Shown here: positions 1 to 11,600 of the stretch, piece after piece
Layout: each line of letters opens with the position of its first letter
How positions within the stretch are numbered: position 1 is the stretch's first letter
Assembly: GCA_022414725.1 (NCBI GenBank)
Contig: CM039464.1
Span: forward strand, 4,697,005 to 4,761,004
Origin: Microglena sp. YARC
Taxonomy: Eukaryota > Chlorophyta > Chlorophyceae > Chlamydomonadales > Chlamydomonadaceae
DNA: 64,000 nt
Reading direction: 5' to 3'
Notes under the pieces: model-generated
Seen by the model: only the letters and a program-made list of their open reading frames with translations
Told to the model about the DNA's origin: nothing
The model's database searches: none
Translations under genes and position numbers: made by a program

Positions 1-785
1 GGTGTGCATTTAATGTATCAAAATCAAATCAAATCAGATCAAATCAGATCAGATCAAATAAAATAAAACCAAATAAAACCAATTAAAACCAAATAAAACG
101 AAATAAAACGAAATAAAACCAAATAAAACCAAATAAAACCAAATATAACCAAATGAAAACAAATATAACCAATCATGCCCTGCTCAACTGAATTGTGTGG
201 AACAGCGGAGAAGTGTGCATTTAATGGACCCAGACCAAATCATATCAAATCAGATCACATAAAATAAAATAAAATAAAACCGAAGAAAACCAATGAAAAC
301 CAAATATACCAAATACAAACAAATAAAAACAACTATAAGCAAATAAAACCAACCATGCCTTGATCAACATAATTGTGTGGAACAGCGGAGATCTCTGCAT
401 TTAATGGACCCAAAACAAATTGAATAAAATCATACCATACCAAATCAAAGCAAAGCAAAGCAAACCAAACCAAATCAACTCAAATTAAGCAAAACCAAAT
501 CAATTAAAAAATAACCATCCATACCTTGCCTAAACAGAATTGCGTGGAAGTGCGGAGAGGTCTGCATTTAATGTACGTAATAAAATAAAACCAAATAAAA
601 TAAAATGACCATGCCATAGAAAACCAAATGAAACCAACCGTACCCTGCTCAACATAATTGTGTGGAACAGCGGGGAGGTCTGTATTAAACGTAACCAGAA
701 TAAATAAAATAAAATAAAATATAACCAGATATAGCTAACCATAACCAATCATGCCCTGCCTCAACATAATTGTGTGGAACAGAAG
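1..785. repeat. Divergent AT-rich satellite, first block
   Basis: About five diverged units, each with a conserved core (GGAACAGCGGAGA followed by a TGCATTTAATG motif) and a variable AAATAAAACC-type A-rich filler. It is the same family as the homogeneous array at 2576-4770 but older and more variable. The reading frames crossing it are repeat-derived and have no gene-like composition. The block stops abruptly inside a GGAACAG core at about 780, where unrelated DNA begins. Confidence 0.85.
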
Positions 786-935
786 TGTTTTTTAATTTCA
801 GAAATCTTCAGTCCAAGTTGGTTGCCACAAGTGGCAACCCAAGCCTCATTCTGTGACGGTGCCGTAGCACCGTCTGTAGGGCGTAAGCCCGGCGCGAAGC
901 ACCACTAACTCAAAGGGGGCCTTCCATGATATGCC
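781..935. repeat. Cluster of short perfect hairpins, possible transposon end or organelle-type palindromes
   Basis: It starts with AAGTGTTTTTTAATTTCAG, similar to the left end of the terminal-inverted-repeat element at 31488. Three stem-loops follow: 820-839 (9-bp stem), 855-874 (8-bp stem, loop CGTA) and 879-890 (GGGC-GTAA-GCCC). Close-packed GC hairpins of this style are known from chlorophycean organelle genomes, so an organelle-derived insert is possible; a decayed transposon end is the alternative. No coding capacity. Confidence 0.5.
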
Positions 936-1069
936 CCTGGGAAATGTTGGGGGGGGGGGGGGGGCTTAGAAAACATGCATTATGCACATGGATAACATAA
1001 GTAACACTGGTTTGTAACAACTTTGTCAAGCCTCTAATTGTACAGTCAACGCTAATCTAGTACTACAAC
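936..1069. other. Non-coding interval with a poly-G run
   Basis: A run of about 17 G at 948-964, then AT-rich unique sequence. No gene, RNA gene or repeat was recognised here. Confidence 0.6.
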
Positions 1070-1605
1070 CTAGCCCGGTAAACCTAAAACATACTCACTA
1101 CCGGTATTCCCAAGTTGAGGTACTTCCCAACCCTATATATCCCCAAGTTTTATATATATCCCCCAAAATATAACCAGGGTTGGGAAGTACCTCAACTTGG
1201 GAATATATATAGTAAGTATACCTCACTACCGGTATTAAGTTGATCGGTTACGGTTACGGTTACGGTAACGGTTAGCCCGGTAAACCTAAATCATACTAAC
1301 CTTAGTATCAAGTTGATCGGTTACGGTTACGGTTACGGTTAGCCCGGTAAACCTAAAACATACTAACCTTAGTATCAAGTTGATCGGTTACGGTTACGGT
1401 TACGGTTAGCCCGGTAAACCTAAAACATACTAACCTTAGTATCAAGTTGATCGGTTACGGTTACTTTTACGGTTAGCCCGGTAAACCTAAAACATACTAA
1501 CCTTAGTATTAAGTTGGTCGGTTACGGTTACGGTTAGCCCGGTAAACCTAAAACATACTAATATACTCACCACCGGTATTAAGTTGATCGGTTTCCACAA
1601 TTGTA
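1070..1605. repeat. Minisatellite with nested GGTTAC hexamers
   Basis: About six to seven units of roughly 60-70 bp. Each contains TAGCCCGGTAAACCTAAA, CATACTAACCTTAGTAT and a variable number of GGTTAC hexamers. Units near the left end are modified by the inverted repeat at 1106-1204. Non-coding. Confidence 0.85.
1106..1204. repeat. 29-bp perfect inverted repeat with AT-rich loop
   Basis: Arm 1106-1134 (begins ATTCCCAAGTTGAGG) is the exact reverse complement of arm 1176-1204. The 41-bp loop is TATATA-rich. It could be the remnant of a foldback element or simply an inverted duplication inside the minisatellite. No target-site duplication was identified. Confidence 0.85.
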
Positions 1606-2570
1606 TTGAATGCTTTATTAAACCAGCGGGTCAATTGTAACTCCGTGGCAATCAACCCATACACATACAACGCACGTTCCTTGCGCATTATAAGAAAAGA
1701 GTCTGCTTGATCATATCAGTGATATATGACATAATGCAAATTGTGTGACTATCAACTGCGGTGTCAGCATTGTTGGGGGCGGGGGGGGGGGGGGGGGGGG
1801 GGTCTTCAAGAAAACATGCATTTATTTTTACTCACGTATGTTTGTCCAAGCATCTACACATACACGCGCAAGACACACATACACACACAAACACAATAGC
1901 TACCCTCATCACACCTGTCTCCTCTGTTGGTGCGACCTCTGCCGGTATGGCCTAGACCTCAGCCTAAGCAATTTCCCGAAGGCATGGCCTAGCCATCAAC
2001 ACAGGGGGTGAGGGTGAGGGGGCCACGCCCAAGGTCGGACTTCTCCCATGAAGTCGAGGACTAAAGATGGTGGTGGTGATTTGGTAGGACGTTGGAAGGG
2101 GGGTGGGTGGTATAGACTCGCATGGCTGTTCTAATGGGGTTCAAAGGAGTACCCTCGCCTGGCTTGAAGACGCTTGACAAACGAGCAGCGCAGGCGCGTG
2201 CAGTTTAGAACTGTAAATTTCGCTCATGCCTCATGCCTTTGCAACAATCAACCAATCAACCATCAGTCAAACAAAGTAACGTCGCTCGACTCGAGGACTG
2301 GACTACTTCAAAACTCGAGTTGTATGTCTGTATTGTCTGGCTTGGGCAGGTGGGCCCATGCATGATCCATGGGGTCACTTTCACAGTTCTGACTAGGTAA
2401 CTAACACCAGGGGTAGGCCTGAGCTAGGTACCTAGGCTGGGCCTGTGCGACCCAGGTGCGACCCAGGGCACAAATCACCCTAATACACATTTCGCCCTAA
2501 TTTTGCACACCTGACGGTCGCACGGGGGTGGGACCGCGAGACACAATGTGCAACCAGTCGCACACAAAAA
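1606..2570. other. Interval without a recognisable gene
   Basis: Contains a roughly 22-base G run near 1780-1801 and a CA-rich stretch near 1850-1895. Short frames in it are interrupted and low-complexity. An upstream exon of the transporter gene could lie here, but none could be supported. Confidence 0.5.
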
Positions 2571-2575
2571 ACAAA

Positions 2576-4770
2576 CCGTGGAACAGCGGAGAGGTTTGCA
2601 TTTAATGGACCCAGATCAAATGAAGTCAAATGAAACAAAATAAAATCAAATATGACCAACCACACCCTCCCTTAACATAATTGTTTGGAACAGCGGAGAG
2701 GTTTGCATTTAATGGACCCAGATCAAATGAAATCAAATGAAACAAAATAAAATCAAATATGACCAACCACACCCTCCCTTAACATGATTGTTTGGAACAG
2801 CGGAGAGGTTTGCATTTAATGGACCCAGATCAAATGAAATCAAATGAAACAAAATAAAATCAAATATGACCAACCACATTCTCCCTTAACATAATTGTTT
2901 GGAACAGCGGAGAGGTTTGCATTTAATGGACCCAGATCAAATGAAATCAAATGAAACAAAATAAAATCAAATATGACCAACCACACCCTCCCTTAACATA
3001 ATTGTTTGGAACAGCGGAGAGGTTTGCATTTAATGGACCCAGATCAAATGAAATCAAATGAAACAAAATAAAATCAAATATGACCAACCACACCCTCCCT
3101 TAACATAATTGTTTGGAACAGCGGAGAGGTTTGCATTTAATGGACCCAGATCAAATGAAATCAAATGAAACAAAATAAAATCAAATATGACCAACCATAC
3201 CCTCCCTTAACATGATTGTTTGGAACAGCGGAGAGGTTTGCATTTAATGGACCCAGATCAAATGAAATCAATTGAAACAAAATAAAATCAAATATGACCA
3301 ACCATACCCTCCCTTAACATGATTGTTTGGAACAGCGGAGAGGTTTGCATTTAATGGACCCAGATCAAATGAAATCAAATGAAACAAAATAAAATCAAAT
3401 ATGACCAACCACACCCTCCCTTAACATAATTGTTTGGAACAGCGGAGAGGTTTGCATTTAATGGACCCAGATCAAATGAAATCAAATGAAAAAAAATAAA
3501 ATCAAATATGACCAACCACACCCTCCCTTAACATGATTGTTTGGAACAGCGGAGAGGTTTGCATTTAATGGACCCAGATCAAATGAATTCAAATGAAACA
3601 AAATAAAATCAAGTATGACCAACCACATTCTCCCTTAACATAATTGTTTCCAACAGCGGAGAGGTTTGCATTTAATGGACCCAGATCAAATGAAATCAAA
3701 TGAAAAAAAATAAAATCAAATATGACCAACCACATTCTCCCTTAACATAATTGTTTGGAACAGCGGAGAGGTTTGCATTTAATGGACCCAGATCAAATGA
3801 AATCAAACGAAACAAAATAAAATCAAATATGACCAACCACACCCTCCCTTAACATAATTGTTTGGAACAGCGGAGAGGTTTGCATTTAATGGACCCAGAT
3901 CAAATGAAATCAAATGAAACAAAATAAAATCAAATATGACCAACCACACCCTCCCTTAACATAATTGTTTGGAACAGCGGAGAGGTTTGCATTTAATGGA
4001 CCCAGATCAAATGAAATCAAATGAAACAAAATAAAATCAAATATGACCAACCACATTCTCCCTTCACATAATTGTTTGGAACAGCGGAGAGGTTTGCATT
4101 TAATGGACCCAGATCAAATGAAATCAAATGAAACAAAATAAAATCAAATATGACCAACCACACCCTCCCTTAACATAATTGTTTGGAACAGCGGAGAGGT
4201 TTGCATTTAATGGACCCAGATCAAATGAAATCAAATGAAACAAAATAAAATCAAATATGACCAACCATACCCTCCCTTAACATGATTGTTTGGAACAGCG
4301 GAGAGGTTTGCATTTAATGGACCCAGATCAAATGAAATCAAATGAAACAAAATAAAATCAAATATGACCAACCACACCCTCCCTTAACATAATTGTTTGG
4401 AACAGCGGAGAGGTTTGCATTTAATGGACCCAGATCAAATGAAATCAAATGAAACAAAATAAAATCAAATATGACCAACCATACCCTCCCTTAACATGAT
4501 TGTTTGGAACAGCGGAGAGGTTTGCATTTAATGGACCCAGATCAAATGAAATCAAATGAAACAAAATAAAATCAAATATGACCAACCATACCCTCCCTTA
4601 ACATAATTGTTTGGAACAGCGGAGAGGTTTGCATTTAATAGACCCAGATCAAATGAAACCAAATCAAATCAAGCCAAACCAAACCAAATATAAACAACCA
4701 TACCCTGCTCAACAGAATTGTGTGGAACAGCGGAGAGGTTTGCATTAAATAAACCAAATCCAAATCCCAA
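2576..4770. repeat. Homogeneous 107-bp satellite, about 20 units
   Basis: The motif CAGCGGAGAGG recurs every 107 bp from 2584 to about 4618, then at 4728 in a diverged unit. Units differ by only a few substitutions, suggesting recent amplification or homogenisation. The last units degrade into TATAACCAAA-type filler and run directly into the first echo of a transporter exon at 4934. A further diverged core (GGAACAGTGGAGAGG) sits at about 4904-4918. No protein-coding meaning. Confidence 0.95.
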
Positions 4771-5312
4771 ATCCATCAAATGAACCAAAATAATTAAATA
4801 AACCCAATAAAACCAAATATAACCGAATACATCCAAATATAACCAAATATAACCAAATATAACCAAATATAACCAACCATACCCTGCTCAACAGAATTGT
4901 GTGGAACAGTGGAGAGGCCTGCATACTGATAGCGTCCGTCTTCTTTAGCCTGAACTCCCTCTTTGTGAAGTTGCTTCAAGATGACATCCCTATATTTCAG
5001 ATTGTGCTGTTTAGGAGGTGAGTATTATGTATGGTTGGTATTCAAGGGAATGGAGGGGTATGGGGGGAGGGGGGGTATGGAGGGAGGAGGGGGGGGGGGG
5101 GGGGGGGATAGAGGGGGATGGGAGGGAGGGCATGGCATGGCTAGCTGCTTCAGTATGACATTCCCATCTTTCAGATAGTGCTGTTTAGAAGGTGAGTGAA
5201 ATTGTTTTTAGTTGTTTTTAATGGGTTGAGATACACATCGATTAATGATATGACAAGCTTTACAATATCGTTAGATTGATCAATATCCCATGTGTTTTAG
5301 CTTGACTACTGC

Positions 5313-5481
5313 TGTGTGTTCCCCATACGGTTGTCTGTTCCCCCTACGGTCGCCCTAAGCGTTGCAGGTCGTTGTCAACCGTGATGGTAGCTTGTCCAGT
5401 TGAGGTACAAGACCGCTCTCTACCCGCGTACGACGGGCTCCCTTAATACCACGCCCCACCAAGCGTTATCATTACCTTTAT
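5313..5481 (+). mobile_element. SINE copy inserted in an echoed exon
   Basis: The insert splits a TM1-exon copy that begins at 5301. The hexamer TACTGC stands on both sides (5307-5312 and 5482-5487), consistent with a target-site duplication. The body, from GTTGTCAACCGTGATGG to GCGTTATCATTACC, matches the minus-strand copy at about 11948-12175. The tRNA-like head is truncated or decayed in this copy. Confidence 0.75.
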
Positions 5482-5803
5482 TACTGCCGTCTTCTTTAGC
5501 CTGAAATCCCTGTTTGTGAAGATGCTTCAAGATGGCATTCCCATCTTTCAGATAGTGCTGTTTAGGAGGGAGGTGATTTTTTTTTTTTTATGGTTTTTTA
5601 TGGGAGACACAAATTTTGTATGTGGAGGGAAATCCCTGTTTGTGAAGATGCATAAGGATGGTATTCCCATATTTCAGATAATGCTGTTTGGAAGGTGAGT
5701 GGAATTGTTTTTAGTTGTTTTTAATGGGTTGAGAAACACATCGATTAATGATATGACAAGCTTTACAATATTGTTAGATTTATCAATATCTCGTGTTTTT
5801 TAG

Positions 5804-8585
5804 CTTGACAACTGCCGTCTTCTTTAACCTGACATCCCTGTTTGTGAGGATGCTTCGGGATGATATTCCCATCTTTCAGATAGTGCTGTTTAGAAGGTGA
5901 GTGGAATTGTTTTAGTTTTTTTAATGGGTTCAGAAACACATCATTTAATTATGTGTAGGGTTGGGCCGACATATAAACGTATAATATACGATTATACGTT
6001 TATACTTATAAATACGCTGTATCGTTTTTCTCAAATCGACCTTATATACGTCGTATAAAAACGTATAATCTGTACTTAGAGAAGTACAGCACACGTCCCG
6101 GCACTTAACTTTCTTGGTTTGCCTTATATTTTTGATTTGGATAGCTCATTGGAAATATTTTGACCTCCTCTATCACAATATGCAATAAAAATCACCATTC
6201 ACATGCACCATGTTATAAACATTTGGCCTAAAGGTTGATCTAGATAGCCAGGATGGCACACAAATCAGAGCGCCATCTAGCCTTCCATTCCACAAGCTGT
6301 GCTCCTATGTGATCTTGAAGGATTGATGGTGCAAGCCTAGTGCAATGTGAACGTGGACAATATTGCAATACCGTTATGTACTTATATTAGTACACACTTA
6401 TATATCCGGCTTACGCTATGGTGTCCTTAACTTCACGTCCTGTGAGTAACTGTATTACACGGATGTAACAAGTTTCAATTTCAATACACACTTATGCAGT
6501 TATGTAATAGACCAACTGGCATTTAATGGCTCCCTTAGATTGGCACAGCGCATCATGGTCGACGTGCTTTCTGGTCCTGATTTTTTTCTGAGTTTGGACA
6601 ACCTAAACTTGCCAGATTATTTTTCTGAGAGTTGATATGTGATGCCAATGAAATTAACTACGCAGCAATACCTTAAAACCCATGTAAAATTATTTTCTCA
6701 AGAAGTGCCTAATTTTTACATACGTTTATATGCATACGTTTATACGTTTATACGGCTTATAAAAATAATTCCCAACCCTAATTATATGACATGCTTTACA
6801 ATGCCGTTCAATATATCAATATCTTGTGTTTTACAGCTTGACTAAAACCATCTTCTTTAGCATAAACTCCCTCTTTGTGAAGTTGCTTCAAGATGACATT
6901 CCCATCACTCAGATAGTGCTGTTTAGGAGGTGAGAGGGATGTAGAGTTGTTATAAAATATCATCCATGGGATTGAGGAAGATGGAGGGGGGGTTGAAGGG
7001 GATGGGGGGGGGGGAGGAAGGCGTTGCATGGCTAGCTGCTTCAGTATGGCATAGTGACATACCCATCTGACAGATAGTGCTGTTTAGGAGTGAGTGACAT
7101 GGTGAAGCAATGTGTTCAGGGGGAGGGGGAATGGAGGGGGGTAAATGGATGGGGATGGTGGGGGAAATGGAGGGGAGGGGGGGGAAATGAGGGGGGATGG
7201 CGTGGCTAGCTGCTTCAGTATGATATAGTAACATACCCATCTGACAGATAGTGCTGTTTGGGATTGAGTGAGCATGGTGGAACAACGTGATGGGTGGGGG
7301 GATGGGGGGGTAAATGGATGGGGAGGAGGGGGGAGGGAATGGAGGAGGGGGGGATGGGGAATTGAAGAGGGAGGGGGGGAGGGGAGGGGGGATGAAGGGT
7401 GAACGGAGGAGGGGGGAATGGAGGGGAGGGGTGGGGTGTGTGTGGGGGGGGGTGGGTGGGGGGGGGGGGGCCTAGCTGCTTCAGTATGGCATAGTGACAT
7501 ACCCATCTGACAGATTATGATGTTTAGGAGTGATTGGACATGGTGAAGCAACGTGATGGGTGAGGGGGGGGTGGGGAGGAAGGGGATGGGAGGGGAAATA
7601 GAGGAGGGGGGGGGGGGGGGGAAATGGAGGGGAGGGGAGGGTGTGTGTGTGTCGGGGGGGGGGGGGGGGGGGGGGCTAGCTGCTTCAGTATGGCATAGTG
7701 TCATACCCATCTGACAGATAGGGATGTTAAGAAGTGAGTGGACATGGTGAAGCAACGTGATGGGGTGAGGGGGGGTGGGAAGGAAGGGGGAAATGGAGGG
7801 GATGGGAGGGGGAATAGAGGAGGGGGGGGGGGGGGGGGGGGCTAGCTGCTTCAGTATGGCAGTGTCATACCCATCTGACAGATAGTGCTGTTTAGGAGTG
7901 AGTGTACATGGTGAAGCAACGTGTTGAAGGGGAGGGGGGGGGGAGGGGAGGGGAAATGGAGGGGGGAGGAAGGGGAAATGGAGGGGGATGGGAGGGGGAA
8001 TGGAGGAGTGGGTGAGGGGGAGGGAATGGAGGGTGGGGGGGGGCTAGCTGCTTCAGTATGGCACAGTGACATACCCATCTGACAGATAGTGCTGTTTAGG
8101 AGTGAGTGGACATGGTGAAGCAACGTGTTGAAGGTGAGGGGGGGGTGATGGAGGGGGGGGGGGGGGATGTAGGAGGGGGGGGGGGGGGGGAGGGGGAAGT
8201 AATGCCAGCGTTGGTGGTGGTGGTGGTGGTGGGAAGTTGTTGTGTCGGTGGTGTCGGTTGTGGTGGTTGTGGGGTATGCTTGAGTGGGTGTGACATGGTT
8301 GGAAGTATGCACCCTTTCCAGATCCTCAGCCCATATCGCGTTCTTCTCTACCGCTACCACACAGCTCCCCATCCACCACACCCCTCCCAGTCCTTTACCA
8401 CACAGCTCCCCGTCCAACCCATATGGGGCCACACCACCCTCCTACCCCTCACCCACACACCCTTCCACCCACACACGCACCCCCTCACCCACCCACCCTC
8501 CCACCCACACACCCATCTTTCCACAATATTTTTCAGCTTCATCGTCCGCTCCTACTTTGCATGGGCCGGCAGCATGGATTCCTCC

Positions 8586-8634
<49 letters not shown>

Positions 8635-11600
8635 TGTCCACTCACACACACACCACCACCACCACCACCCAAACCCTCCCATCCTCCCACTCACCCACCC
8701 ACCCACCCATCCTTTCACAGTATTTTCAGCTTCATCGTTTGCAGCTACGTTGCATGGGCCGGCAGCGTGGCTCCTTTCTGGGGCCATCCCCCCCACCGCC
8801 TGCTCCTCCGCATGCGAGGACTCTTCGGCGCCGCCGCCATGACCTACTACTACGTCTCCTTCACATTCTCACCCACCCACCCACCCACCCATCTCTCCAC
8901 AGTCTTTTCAGCTTCATCGTCTGCTCCTACTTTGCATAGGCAGGCAGCATGGAATCCCTCCCCCCCCACACCACCACCACCACCATTTCTCACACACACA
9001 CACACCACCACCACCACCCAACCCTCCCATCCTCCCACTCACCCACCCACCCATCCCCTTCACAGTATTTTTCAGCTTCATGGTCTGCAGCTACGTTGCA
9101 TGGGCCGGCAGCGTGGCTCCCTTCTGGGGGCACCCCCCCCACCGCCTGCTCCTCCTCATGCGCGGTCTCTTCGGCGCCGCCGCCATGACCTGCTACTACG
9201 TCTCCCTCACCCTCCTACCCCTCGCCGACGCCGTCACTCTTTTCTTCCTCAACCCAGCGGTCACAGCCGTGGCCGCCTGGCTGATCATGCACGAGCCCAT
9301 GGGGCTGGTAGGAGCTGCGGGGGTGATGCTGTCTGTGGTGGGCCTGGTAGTGCTAACCCACCCGCCCATTATTTTTGGCAGCCGTCAGCCTTGGGGGGCG
9401 GACAGAGTGCTGGGGACCTTCAATGGCCTCCTCGCGGCGTTCCTGGCGGCAGGAGCGTTTATCTCCATCCGCAAGATAGGCAGCAGGGAGCCTGCACTGG
9501 TGGGTGGTGGTGGTGGGTAGAGTGGGGGATGTTAGGTGGGTGGGGTAGTGGGTGGGGGTGAGGGGTAGTGGGTGGGTGGGGGGGGACAGAGTGCTGGGGA
9601 CGTTCTATGGCCTCCACGCGGCGTTCCTGGCAGCTGGAGCGTTTATCTCCATCCGCAAGATAGGCAACAGGGAGCTTGCACGGTGGGTGGGGGTAGTTGG
9701 TGGTGGTGGGGGGGGGGGGGTATGGGGGGGGGTAGTGGTAGCGTTCCTGGCGGAGGAGCGTTCATCTCCATCCGCAAGATAGCAGCAGGGAGCCTGCAAC
9801 TGGTGGGTGGTGTGGTTTTTTTTTTGTGGGGGGGTGGGGGGGGGTAGTGGGGTGTATGGGTGGTAGTTGGGGGGGGGTGGGGGGGGGTAGTGTTCCTGGC
9901 AACGGCGTTTATCTCCATTCGGAAGATAGGCAATAGGGAGCCTGCACTGGTGTGTGTGTGTGGGTGGGGGGGGTGGTGTGGGGGTAGTTGGTGGTGTGGT
10001 GTGGGGGTAGTGGGTAATGGTGGGTGGGTGGGGGGGTGAGGGGGGCGGGGGGCAGCTGGGAAACTAGAAAGCTGCTGTGCGGAGTCCCAAAACTAAACAG
10101 TGATTCGCAGTCTCTTAACTGCTCCCATTGGTGGTTGGACCCGCAAAACACATCATGAAATCTCGTCACCATCACACCACCTCAACACTGGCAGATGCCC
10201 TGGCCGCAATGGTGGTTGGACCTGCCAGCCCATCACCGACCTCTAAAGATCACCACCCTCAACACTGACAGATGCGTTGTCACTAGCTTCCTCCCTTTGT
10301 GCGTTGGTGTACCGGAATACCTATATAAAACACTGCCTGCACTATCCCCCCCCTCCCCCCCCAACTACCTTCACTCACCCCATGGCTGCTGCAGGTGATG
10401 AGCATCTACTTCCACTCCATCGCTGCTTTCACAAGCTTCCTCACTCTATGTGCGTTGGTGTACCGAAGTACCGGGTGATACCGGAATACCTATATAAAGC
10501 ATTACCTGCACTAACCCCTCCCCCCCCCTCCCCTGAACTACCTTCATCCGCCCCATGGCTGCTGCAGGTGATGAGCATCTACTTCCACTCTATCGCTGCT
10601 TTCACAAGCCTCCTCACTCTATGTGTGTGTCGGTGTACCACTGTGCATGGTGATACACCGGATTACATAATTGAAAGACAACATTCACTCCTAACACCCC
10701 TTAACTACCTTCACCCACCCCATAACTGCTGCAGGTGATGAGCATCTACTTCCACTCTATCGCTGCTTTCACAAGCTTCCTCACGCGATGTGCGTTGGTG
10801 TACCGGAATACCGGGTGATACCGGAATACCTACATAAAGCATTACCTGCACTACCCCCCCCCCCCCCCCCCCTAACTACCTTCACCCCGCCCCATGGCTG
10901 CTGCAGGTAATGAGCATCTAACTTCCACTCTATCGCTGCTTTCACAAGCTTCCTCACGCGATGTGCGTTGGTGTACCGGAATGCCGGGTGATACCGGAAT
11001 ACCTATATAAAGCATTACCTGCACTAACCCCTCCCCCCCCCTTAACTACCTTCACCCACCCTATGGCTGCTGCAGGTAATGAGCATCTACTTCCACTCTA
11101 TCGCTGCTTTCACAAGCTTCCTCACTCGATGTGCGTTGGTGTACCACTGTACATGGTGATACCGGAATACCTATATAAAAACACTGCCTGCACTACCCCC
11201 CCCCCCCCCCCCCTTAACTACCTTCACCCACCCCATGGCTGCTGCAGGTTATGAGCATCTACTTCCACTCTATCGCTGCTTTCACAAGCTTCCTCCCTTT
11301 GTGCGTTGGTGTACCGGAATACATGGTGATACCTGATGGAACTCAGTCAGTGCTATTGCTTGCTATCGGAGCTCTTAGCTTTGGAGCCCAAATGGTGTTG
11401 GGGCGAGGCTTTCAACTACTGGTGGCTGCCAAAGCCGGTGCTATCAATTTCTCACAGGTTGGTTGGCTGCTTGTTTAGTTGCTTGTTTGGTTGGTGTATT
11501 GGTTGTTTAGTTGGTGTATTGGTTGTTTGGTTGCTTGCTTTATTGGTTGTTTAGTTGCTTGCTTTATTGCTTGTTTGGTTGTTTGGTTGCTTGCAATCGG

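Larger units (their letters stand above)
4934..8103 (+). repeat. Tandem echoes of the transporter TM1 exon (about 12 copies)
   Basis: Copies of the exon ending in CTGTTTAGGAG before GTGAGT end at about 5017, 5191, 5573, 5694, 5896, 6929, 7088, 7265, 7532, 7737, 7900 and 8103. The copies at 5804-5896 and 6837-6929 are 93 nt, fully open, and have an acceptor (TTTTTTAG, TTTTACAG) and a donor. The copies from 7030 onward share a shortened body with in-frame TAG and a one-base loss at the donor, separated by G-rich filler of about 100-150 bp. The first copy (4934-5017) is fused directly to satellite and lacks an acceptor. Confidence 0.85.

Noticed and set aside
7084..8432. Long Pro/Ser-rich minus-strand frames
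   Set aside because: They read the G-rich filler and the backs of TM1-exon echoes; composition is that of the repeat and no splice or family signal supports them.
8106..9561. Plus-strand frames of 277 and 425 codons rich in Pro/His/Thr
   Set aside because: They cross poly-C and CACCCACC repeats and the echoes of exon 2 in the wrong frame; the EamA frame at 9076-9499 explains the coding signal.
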